The notes below the pieces were generated by a model. The model was not told the DNA's origin, made no database searches, and saw nothing but the letters and a program-made list of their open reading frames with translations. A stretch of 64,000 nt of DNA from contig CAWHNT010000047.1 in NCBI GenBank assembly GCA_963830775.1, positions 868,001 through 932,000 on the forward strand, read 5' to 3'. Shown in pieces: positions 43,421 through 50,210 of the stretch. Each line of letters begins with the position of its first letter. Position 1 is the first letter of the stretch. The stretch comes from CAWHNT01 sp963830775. Lineage in GTDB: Bacteria; Pseudomonadota; Alphaproteobacteria; Geminicoccales; Geminicoccaceae. The translations under genes were made by a program, and so were the position numbers.

Positions 43421-44626
43421 ATGGCAACCCGTTCATACACCGTTCTCCGCGAGCTCCGCGGCCTGAGCACGGCGGAGCCGTTTGGGCCGCGCACGCGCGC
43501 CGCTCCTGCTGCCCGTGCGGTGACACCGCCCGAGCCGCGCGTCGAGGTCGAGAGCCTCGCCAGGAGAGACGTCCAGGATCTCGCACGCGACCCCAGCGTG
43601 GCCGCCATAGCGCCGGTCATGCCCACACGGCTGATCGAGCCGTTCGAGGTCGAGGCGTCGGCAGCACCCGCCAGCGCCTGGGGCATCTCGGCCGTGAAGG
43701 CGGACGAATCGCCGTTCACCGGTGCCGGTGTGAGCGTCTCCGTGCTCGATACCGGCATCGACCGGGGACATCCGGCCTTCCAGGGCGTCACCGTCGCCGA
43801 GCAGGACTTCTCGGGAGCCGGCAATGGCGACCGGCAGGGCCATGGCACGCACTGCGCCGGCACCATCGTCGGCCGTGATGTCTCGGGCACCCGGATCGGC
43901 GTGGCACGCGGCGTCACGCATCTCCTGATCGGCAAGGTGCTGCGCGACGACGGCAGCGGCAATTCCGACATGATCTTCCGCGGCATCCAATGGGCGCTGC
44001 AGGAGAACGCCGACGTGATCTCGATGTCGTTGGGCTTCGACTTCCCGGGCCTCGTGGCCGACCTGGTCGGTCAGGGCTGGCCACCCGACCTGGCGACCTC
44101 GCTGGCACTCGAGGCCTACCGCGCCAACCTGCGCATGTTCGATGCGCTGATGGAGATCGTGGAGGCGCGCGCTGCCTTCGGCCAGGGCACCATCCTGGTG
44201 GCGGCCGCCGGCAATGAGAGCCAGCGTGACAAGAACCCCGAGCACGAGATCGCGGTCTCGATTCCGGCCGCAGCGCAGGGGATCGTCTCGGTGGGTGCCC
44301 TGCAGACAGGCCAGGGTGGGCTGCAGATCGCACCCTTCTCCAACACCTTCCCGCAGGTGAGCGCCCCCGGCGTCGGCGTCCTCTCGGCCCGTGCGGGCGG
44401 CGGCCTGCGGGCGCTCAGCGGCACCAGCATGGCCACACCGCACGTGGCCGGCGTCACCGCCCTGTGGTGGGAGGCGGTGCGCACTTCGCCGATCGGTGCG
44501 GCCAGCACGGCGGTCCTGGCACGCCTACTCGCCAACACGCGGATCAACGGATTCGCCACCGGCGTCGATCCCGCGGATCGCGGCTCGGGCATCGTGACGG
44601 CACCGCTGGCGCCGCTCACCTCGTAG
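43421..44626 (+). CDS. Subtilisin-like serine protease (S8), no signal peptide
   Basis: 401-residue subtilase from ATG 43421 (GGGGAGGG upstream). An N-terminal ~85-residue part resembles an inhibitor-type prodomain (VQDLARDPSVAAIAPVMPTR). The catalytic triad is complete: Asp110 in VSVLDTGID, His141 in GHGTHCAGT and Ser336 in SGTSMATPHVAG, with the oxyanion Asn265 in AAAGNES. It has no signal peptide or membrane segment, so it is probably cytoplasmic or exported by another route. Longer upstream starts add an Arg/Ser/Gly-rich tail without a better ribosome site. It converges with the next gene. Confidence 0.9.
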   Translation: MATRSYTVLRELRGLSTAEPFGPRTRAAPAARAVTPPEPRVEVESLARRDVQDLARDPSVAAIAPVMPTRLIEPFEVEASAAPASAWGISAVKADESPFTGAGVSVSVLDTGIDRGHPAFQGVTVAEQDFSGAGNGDRQGHGTHCAGTIVGRDVSGTRIGVARGVTHLLIGKVLRDDGSGNSDMIFRGIQWALQENADVISMSLGFDFPGLVADLVGQGWPPDLATSLALEAYRANLRMFDALMEIVEARAAFGQGTILVAAAGNESQRDKNPEHEIAVSIPAAAQGIVSVGALQTGQGGLQIAPFSNTFPQVSAPGVGVLSARAGGGLRALSGTSMATPHVAGVTALWWEAVRTSPIGAASTAVLARLLANTRINGFATGVDPADRGSGIVTAPLAPLTS

Positions 44627-44637
44627 GCCAAGCCCCG

Positions 44638-44664
44638 AAGGGCTGGCTCAGGCGGCCAGCCCTT
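44638..44664. terminator. Hairpin between convergent subtilase and molybdenum hydroxylase genes
   Basis: AAGGGCTGGC (44638-44647) pairs perfectly with GCCAGCCCTT (44655-44664) with a 7-base loop. It sits in the 21-bp gap and the end of the convergent gene, so it may stop transcription from both directions. No T tract. Confidence 0.45.
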
Positions 44665-46951
44665 CAGCCCGCTGGCGTTCCTGGGCCAGCCGCCACAGCC
44701 GCTCCGGCGTGGCCGGCATGTCGACATGGCGCACGCCCAGGGCGTCGACCACGGCGTTGATGACCGCGGGCGGGGCGCCGATCGCACCGGCCTCGCCCGC
44801 ACCCTTCATGCCCAGGGGGTTGGTCGTGCAGGGGACCGCGATCGTGGTGAAGTCGATCCACGGCATGCCCTCGGCGCGAGGCATGGTGTAGTCGAGGAAG
44901 CTGCCGCTCACGAGCTGGCCGCTGGCGTCATAGACCGCGTGCTCGAGCAATGCCTGGCCCACGCCCTGGACGACCCCGCCATGCACCTGGCCTGCGAGCA
45001 GGAGCGGGTTCAGCACGGTGCCGAAATCGTCGACGATGGTGTAGCGGACGATGCTCGGCATCCCGGTCGCGATGTCGATGTCGAGCTCGCAGACATGGCA
45101 GCCGTTGGGGAAGGTGTGGATCGAGGGCTGGAAGGTGCCGCCGCCCTCCAGGCCCTGCTCGCCGGCCTGCCCTGCCACCTCGAACAGGCCCACGCTGCGG
45201 TCGGTCCCGACGATGCGGAAGCGGCCATCCTCGAAGCTGAGGTCGGCCTCGGCGGCCTCGAGCAGGTCGGCGGCGATCCGCTTGCCCGCCTCGACGGCGC
45301 TGACCGCCGCACGCTGCACGGCGACGCCGCCCACCGGCACCGAGCGTGAGCCGCCCGTACCCTTGCCGGTGGCGACGAGATCGGTGTCGCCCTGGATGGT
45401 CTCGACCTGGTCCGGGCTGATGCCCAGCGCATCGCACAGGAGTTGGGCGTAGGCCGTGGCATGGCCCTGGCCGTTGCTCTGGGTGCCGATATAGAGGCGC
45501 ACCCGGCCTTCCGGCAGCACCTCGATCCGCGCACTCTCGTCGCCGCCGCCCGAGCACTGCTCGACATAGTAGGCGAGTCCCAGGCCGCGTAGCTGGCCCT
45601 GGGCCCGTGCCTGCTCGCGGCGTCGTTCGAAGGCCGCAGCGTCCGCGCGCTCGAGGGCTGCCCCGAGCAGACGCTCGAACTCGCCCGTGTCGTAGGTGGT
45701 GCCCATGGCGGTGCGGAAGGGCATCGCCTCGGGGCGGATGAAGTTGCGGCGGCGAAACTCGGCGGGGTCGAAGCCCAGGTCGCGCGCCGTGGCGTCGACG
45801 GCGCGCTCGACCGCGTAGGCCGCCTCCGGCCGGCCGGCACCGCGATAGGCATCGACCGGGACCGTGTTGGTGTAGGCGCCGCGCACCTCGACGTGGACGG
45901 CCTCGAAGGCATAGACGCCGTTATACATCTTGGCACCGGCGTCGGTCGGGATGAACGGCCCGAACTGGGACAGGTAGGCGCCCAGGTTGGCGATCAGCGA
46001 GGCCCGCAGCGCCCGCATCCTGCCGTCCCCGTCGACCGCGATCTGCATGCGGGTGACGTGGTCGCGGCCATGCGTGTCCGAGATGAAGCTCTCTCCACGA
46101 TCCGCCACCCACTTTACTGGCCGGCCGGTTAGTCGAGCGGCGAGCATGCAGACCGGATACTCTGGATAGACCCAGATCTTCATGCCGAAGCCGCCGCCGA
46201 CATCGTGCTGGATGACGCGGATCTGCTCTGTGGGCAGGCCGAACATCTCGGCCAGGATGCCCTGCATGCTGTGCACGCCCTGACCGCCGGTCCGCAGCGT
46301 GTAGCGCCCGGTGGCGGGATCGTGCTCGCCGAGGCAGCCGCGCGGCTCCATCGCGTTGGGGACGACGCGATTGTTGACGAGGTCGACGGTGGAGATGTGC
46401 GCGGCCTCGGCGAACAGGCGGTCGACCGCGGCCCGGTCGCCGGCCTCCCAGTCCAGCGCCACGTTGCCGGGGGCTTCCGCCCATAGAAGCGGCGCACCAG
46501 GCTCCAGCGCCGGCACCGCCTCGCTCACGGCCGGCACGGCGACGTAATCGATCTCGACCGCCTCCGCGGCCTCGCGGGCCTGCGCCAGGGTGTCGGCCAC
46601 CACGCACACCACCGGATCGCCGACATGGCGCACGCGGCCGCGGACGAGCGGCGGGCGGGGCGGCACGAAGAGAGCCGTGCCGTCGCGATTGCGGGTGGGT
46701 GCCCGGCAGGGAAGGGCCTTCATCCCCGCGGCGTCGAGGTCGGCCACGGTGAGCACGGCCAACACGCCGGGCAGGGATTTGGCCGCCTCCGTCCGGACGG
46801 CGGCGATCTCGGCATGGGCGTGCGGTGAGCGGACGAACACGGCGGCGGCCTGCCCGGCCGGCACGACGTCGTCGGTGTAGCGCCCGCCGCCGGTCAGCAG
46901 CCGCTCGTCTTCAACCCTCACGATTGCCTGCCCGACGCCGAACCGCCCCAT
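44648..46951 (-). CDS. Xanthine dehydrogenase-family molybdopterin-binding large subunit
   Basis: 767-residue molybdenum hydroxylase large subunit (CoxL/aldehyde oxidase type) from ATG 46951 (MGRFGVGQAIVRVEDERLL). Family features: GQGVHSMQGILAEMFGLP, QHDVGGGFGMK, VDAYRGAGRPEAAYAVER, TQSNGQGHATAY, and the active-site Glu in MKGAGEAGAIGAPPAVINA. The loop AYRGAGRPE lacks the AYxCSFR sequence of true CO dehydrogenase, so this is a form II (putative aldehyde or heterocycle) enzyme. The usual small iron-sulfur and FAD subunits (coxS, coxM) are not adjacent. Substrate unknown. Confidence 0.9.
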   Translation of the reverse strand: MGRFGVGQAIVRVEDERLLTGGGRYTDDVVPAGQAAAVFVRSPHAHAEIAAVRTEAAKSLPGVLAVLTVADLDAAGMKALPCRAPTRNRDGTALFVPPRPPLVRGRVRHVGDPVVCVVADTLAQAREAAEAVEIDYVAVPAVSEAVPALEPGAPLLWAEAPGNVALDWEAGDRAAVDRLFAEAAHISTVDLVNNRVVPNAMEPRGCLGEHDPATGRYTLRTGGQGVHSMQGILAEMFGLPTEQIRVIQHDVGGGFGMKIWVYPEYPVCMLAARLTGRPVKWVADRGESFISDTHGRDHVTRMQIAVDGDGRMRALRASLIANLGAYLSQFGPFIPTDAGAKMYNGVYAFEAVHVEVRGAYTNTVPVDAYRGAGRPEAAYAVERAVDATARDLGFDPAEFRRRNFIRPEAMPFRTAMGTTYDTGEFERLLGAALERADAAAFERRREQARAQGQLRGLGLAYYVEQCSGGGDESARIEVLPEGRVRLYIGTQSNGQGHATAYAQLLCDALGISPDQVETIQGDTDLVATGKGTGGSRSVPVGGVAVQRAAVSAVEAGKRIAADLLEAAEADLSFEDGRFRIVGTDRSVGLFEVAGQAGEQGLEGGGTFQPSIHTFPNGCHVCELDIDIATGMPSIVRYTIVDDFGTVLNPLLLAGQVHGGVVQGVGQALLEHAVYDASGQLVSGSFLDYTMPRAEGMPWIDFTTIAVPCTTNPLGMKGAGEAGAIGAPPAVINAVVDALGVRHVDMPATPERLWRLAQERQRAEGLAA

Positions 46952-47313
46952 CCCGCACCTCCTGCCGAAGCCGCTGGCGAAGATAGCGACGCGGCCCGGC
47001 CCTGCCACCCCGCCTCCGCGCTGCCCAGCCCGCCGTTAACGCGCACTTAACCTTGAGCCTCCATAACCCTACCCAGACGTTCGATCGGTCCAGTGGAAGA
47101 GATGGTAAGTCGATTGCTTGATAGTTTATTTCATAAAATGCATTACAAATTGGCGGAGAAAGTGAAGATAAAATAGAGTTGAGTAAGCGTAGAGAAAAAC
47201 TACTTGCAGCCAGCAGAAGTTATGGTTAACAAGATTTCAGATGGTCTGAGAACCACGGTGACTACGGAGCTCGCCGGTCCAGGCGAGCCTCGACAGCAGG
47301 CGGAGATGGGGCG
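46952..47313. other. 362-bp divergent intergenic region with an AT-rich island
   Basis: This gap lies between the divergent molybdenum hydroxylase and RpfF-like genes. 47101-47160 is about 33% G+C and 47161-47220 about 38%, against ~70% around it, the sharpest composition dip in the window. It could hold promoters and regulator sites, a small RNA, or imported DNA. A 24-codon ORF (47102-47176, beginning MVSRLLDSLFHKMHYK) exists, but its ribosome site is too close to the ATG to be convincing. I see no tRNA or terminator in it. Confidence 0.6.
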
Positions 47314-48279
47314 ATGGCGATCGCGGCGCGTAATCTTCAGGCTCTGGTCGGGCGTAGCGACAACGACAACGTTCCCTCGCGCCTGCGGCCCGAGGCGCCG
47401 GTCCCCTCGCGGCAGCCGGTGGTGCGGCCCGAGGCGCTGGAGCTGGTCTACCCGACGCTGGCGACGCGGCTCGACCCCGAGGCCGGCATCCTCTGGGCGA
47501 CGATGCGCCATCCCGAGCGCGCCTGCTTCACCCCGGCCCTGATGGCCGACGGCCGCCACTTCCAGGAATGGCTGCGCCGTACCTTCACCGGCTGCGGCCG
47601 CGAGGAGATGCCCTTCCGCTACCTCGTCTGGCGCTCACAGGCGCAAGGTGCGTGGAGCATGGGCGGCGACCTCGGCACCTTCACCCGCCTGATCCGGAGC
47701 AAGGACGAGCAGGGCCTCCGTGCCTACGCCTACCGCTCGATCGACGTGCTGCACGACAATTATCGCGGGCTCGACCTGCCGATCATGACCGCGGCCCTGG
47801 TCGAGGGCGACGCCATCGGCGGCGGCTTCGAGGCCATGCTGACCAACGACCTGATCGTCGCCGAGCGCGGCACCCGGTTCGGCCTGCCCGAGATCCTCTT
47901 CCACCTGTTCCCCGGCATGGGTGCCCACAGCTTCCTCAAGCGCCGCGTCGGCGACCGGCTGGCCAGGCTGCTGATCGAGGACGGCAAGACCCGCACCGCC
48001 GACGAGCTCCAGGAGCTCGGGCTCGTCGACATCCTGTGCGAGAAGGGCGAGGGGGAGCGGACCTTGCGCGAGCATATCGCCGGCCGGCGTGATCATTTCG
48101 CCACCGACCTCACCCTGAAGCGGGTGCGGCAGCGCACCGACGCCATCACCCGCGCCGAGCTGATCGACATCGTCGACCTCTGGATCGACCTGGCGCTGAC
48201 GCTGGGCGAGGCCGACCTGCGGCGGATGGACTGCCTGGCCCGCCACCAGGAGCGCCGCCGCGCCGCCGTCAACGCCTGA
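47314..48279 (+). CDS. rpfF: RpfF-like crotonase (DSF-family signal synthase)
   Basis: 321-residue enoyl-CoA hydratase-family protein. It follows RpfF rather than ordinary crotonases: ILWATMRHPERACFTPALM, GDLGTFTRLIRSKDEQGLRA, LPIMTAALVEGDAIGGGFEA, GLPEILFHLFPGMGAHSFLK, and a late DIVDLWIDLALTLGEADLRR. Glu173 (GGGFE) and Glu193 (LPEI), 20 apart, match the two catalytic glutamates of RpfF. RpfF makes cis-2-unsaturated fatty acids (diffusible signal factor) for quorum sensing. The classical sensor RpfC is not nearby. The first ~45 residues are an extra, probably disordered, extension. Confidence 0.8.
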   Translation: MAIAARNLQALVGRSDNDNVPSRLRPEAPVPSRQPVVRPEALELVYPTLATRLDPEAGILWATMRHPERACFTPALMADGRHFQEWLRRTFTGCGREEMPFRYLVWRSQAQGAWSMGGDLGTFTRLIRSKDEQGLRAYAYRSIDVLHDNYRGLDLPIMTAALVEGDAIGGGFEAMLTNDLIVAERGTRFGLPEILFHLFPGMGAHSFLKRRVGDRLARLLIEDGKTRTADELQELGLVDILCEKGEGERTLREHIAGRRDHFATDLTLKRVRQRTDAITRAELIDIVDLWIDLALTLGEADLRRMDCLARHQERRRAAVNA

Positions 48280-48290
48280 GGCTCCCGCCT

Positions 48291-48944
48291 CTATCCCTGC
48301 TCCCTCACCAGCCTTGCCGCCCGCTCGACCACCTCATCGAACATGGCCGGTGTCAGAACGCCCGTGTTCACGTTGTACCGCGAGGTGTGGTAGCTCGCGA
48401 GCAGCACCTGCCCGGTCTCCAGCCGATGCTCGGCGCCATGCGCGAACGGGTGGCGGCTGAGGCGGAGCCCCAGGGCGCGAAGCACGGTCTCGTGCGCCAC
48501 CCGCCCGAGGACGAGCAGCACCCGCGCCGGTGACGGGCCGTCGAGCTCCGGCACCAGGAAAGCCCGGCAGGTCGCGATCTCCCCCGGGGTGGGTCGGTTC
48601 TGCGGCGGCACGCAGCGCACCGCGTTGGTGATCCGGCAATCCACCAGCTCCAGCCCGTCGGCCGGGTCGGCCAGGAAGCGCCCGCGCGCAAAGCCGTGCC
48701 GCAGCAGGGCGGGATAGAGAACCTCCCCGGCATAGTCCCCGGTGAACGGCCGGCCGGTGCGGTTCGCACCCCGCAGGCCCGGCGCCAGGCCCACGATCAG
48801 CAGGGTTGCATCCGGAGGGCCGAAAGAGGGGACCGGAGCGTTGTGCCAGAGAGGCTCCGCCGCCCGCTGCACCATCCGGAAGCCCGCGAGCCGCGGGCAC
48901 AAGGGACAGTCGGGCGACGGTGCCGGACGTGGCTCAGCCGCCAA
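48291..48944 (-). CDS. Uracil-DNA glycosylase, family 5 (UdgB-like)
   Basis: 217-residue base-excision repair enzyme. Motifs: CPLCPRLAGFR (iron-sulfur Cys residues at the start), LIVGLAPGLRGANRTGRPFT followed by GDYAGEVLYPALLRHGF, CRITNAVRCVPPQNRPTP, LVLGRVAHE, and the C-terminal SYHTSRYNVNTGVLTPAMF. Family 5 enzymes remove uracil and some oxidised or deaminated bases. TTG 48944 (AAEPRPAPSPDCPLC) is chosen because it gives the normal length and overlaps the stop region of the NYN gene upstream. UDG beside NYN, rpoZ and spoT is a conserved alphaproteobacterial neighbourhood. Confidence 0.88.
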   Translation of the reverse strand: MAAEPRPAPSPDCPLCPRLAGFRMVQRAAEPLWHNAPVPSFGPPDATLLIVGLAPGLRGANRTGRPFTGDYAGEVLYPALLRHGFARGRFLADPADGLELVDCRITNAVRCVPPQNRPTPGEIATCRAFLVPELDGPSPARVLLVLGRVAHETVLRALGLRLSRHPFAHGAEHRLETGQVLLASYHTSRYNVNTGVLTPAMFDEVVERAARLVREQG

Positions 48945-49563
48945 GCTGGTCGCCGTCCTCCTCGTCCACGTCGCCGGCCACCGCCATGCGGGACGGATCG
49001 TCGGGCCGGTAGGCCGGCTCGCGCTCGATGTAGGGCTGCAGGTCGACAAGGTCGATGAACTGATCGGCCTGCCGGCGCAGCTCGTCGGCCACCATCGGCG
49101 GCTGGGTGCGGATGGTGCTGATCACCGTGACCCGCACGCCCTTGCGCTGCACGGCCTCGACCAGCCGCCGGAAGTCGCCGTCGCCGGAGAGCAGGACGAC
49201 GTGATCCAGATGGCTCGCCAGCTCCATGATGTCGACCGCGATCTCGACATCCATGTTGCCCTTGAACTTGCGCCTGCCGGTAGGTTGAGTGAACTCCTTT
49301 ACCGGCTTGGTGACCATCGTGTAGCCATTATAGTCGAGCCAGTCGACCAAGGGCCGGATTGGGGAATATTCCTGCTCATCGAGCAACGCAGTGTAGTAGT
49401 AGGCGCGCAGGAGGCGACTGGAATCAGCGAAGCTCCATAGTAGTCTCTTGTAGTCGATATCGAAGCCAAGGGCGCGCGCGGACTGATAGAGATTGGCACC
49501 GTCGATAAAGAGGGCTAATCTATCGTCCAGATTGAACATCCGTTCCAGGGCAGAACTGCCCAT
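48934..49563 (-). CDS. NYN-domain (LabA/DUF88) putative RNase
   Basis: 209-residue protein from ATG 49563 with AGGAG upstream; MFNLDDRLAL at 49539 is an alternative. The NYN PIN-like fold is visible: RLALFIDGANLYQSARALGF (first Asp), KFKGNMDVEIAVDIMELA (middle Asp) and HVVLLSGDGDFRRLVEAVQR (Asp cluster). These acidic residues would bind metal for RNA cleavage. A C-terminal tail is acidic (DVDEEDGDQLGG). It is divergent from rpoZ, as in many alphaproteobacteria. Confidence 0.88.
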   Translation of the reverse strand: MGSSALERMFNLDDRLALFIDGANLYQSARALGFDIDYKRLLWSFADSSRLLRAYYYTALLDEQEYSPIRPLVDWLDYNGYTMVTKPVKEFTQPTGRRKFKGNMDVEIAVDIMELASHLDHVVLLSGDGDFRRLVEAVQRKGVRVTVISTIRTQPPMVADELRRQADQFIDLVDLQPYIEREPAYRPDDPSRMAVAGDVDEEDGDQLGG

Positions 49564-49792
49564 CCAGATCACTCCTGCTGAGGGATTTTTGGTATTGTTG
49601 GGCGACGATCCTACGCCTCCAGCCGCGGCACGGCAATGGTGACGCGTGGGGCGCCGGCACACAGCGGGCATGAGCCACCCACGCATGCCTCATCTGCGTC
49701 AAGGCTGCGTGGCGGCGGCGTTTGCACCCGGCCTCTGCATCCACTACATCTTGAGCAGACCTCCTTTACCGCTGGCGACGGAGACTTGCCTG

Positions 49793-50152
49793 ATGGCCCG
49801 CATCACCGTGGAAGACTGCGTCCTCCGCGTGCCCTCGCGCTTCGAGCTCGTGATGCTCGCAGCCCAGCGCGCGCGCGACATTTCGGCCGGAGCACCGCTC
49901 ACTGTCGAGCGCGATAACGACAAGAACCCGGTCATTGCCTTGCGAGAGATTGCCGACACCACCGTCGATTTCGACCACCTGCGTTACGAGCTGATCCACG
50001 GCCTGCGCCGCCATCTCGATACGGCTCCGGAGCCGCCCATGGATCTCGCCGAGGAGCTGGAAGCCCTCATACCCTCGCAGGACACGGGCATCGTAGCGCC
50101 GATGCCGGACGGTGTCAGCTACAGCGAGCACGACGTCGTGGACGGGGACTAG
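49793..50152 (+). CDS. rpoZ: DNA-directed RNA polymerase omega subunit
   Basis: 119-residue omega subunit that helps assemble beta-prime into RNA polymerase and forms part of a ppGpp site in proteobacteria. The start MARITVEDCVLRVPSRFELV is canonical; upstream frame extension is unlike omega. The core helix (MLAAQRARDISAGAPLTVER, DNDKNPVIALREIADTTVD) is complete, followed by an acidic tail typical of alphaproteobacteria. It directly precedes the ppGpp synthetase gene, a conserved pair. Confidence 0.95.
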   Translation: MARITVEDCVLRVPSRFELVMLAAQRARDISAGAPLTVERDNDKNPVIALREIADTTVDFDHLRYELIHGLRRHLDTAPEPPMDLAEELEALIPSQDTGIVAPMPDGVSYSEHDVVDGD

Positions 50153-50210
50153 ACGGCGGCGGCGAGGGGGAGCCTGGATCGAGGCAGCGTCACCGGCAGG
50201 CGGCAGCACC

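Noticed and set aside
44648..46951. True aerobic CO dehydrogenase (coxL form I)
   Set aside because: The active-site loop lacks the AYxCSFR sequence and the cox small and medium subunit genes are absent.
47102..47176. 24-codon ORF in the AT-rich island
   Set aside because: The purine-rich stretch touches the start codon, leaving no proper spacing, and short frames are expected by chance in AT-rich DNA.
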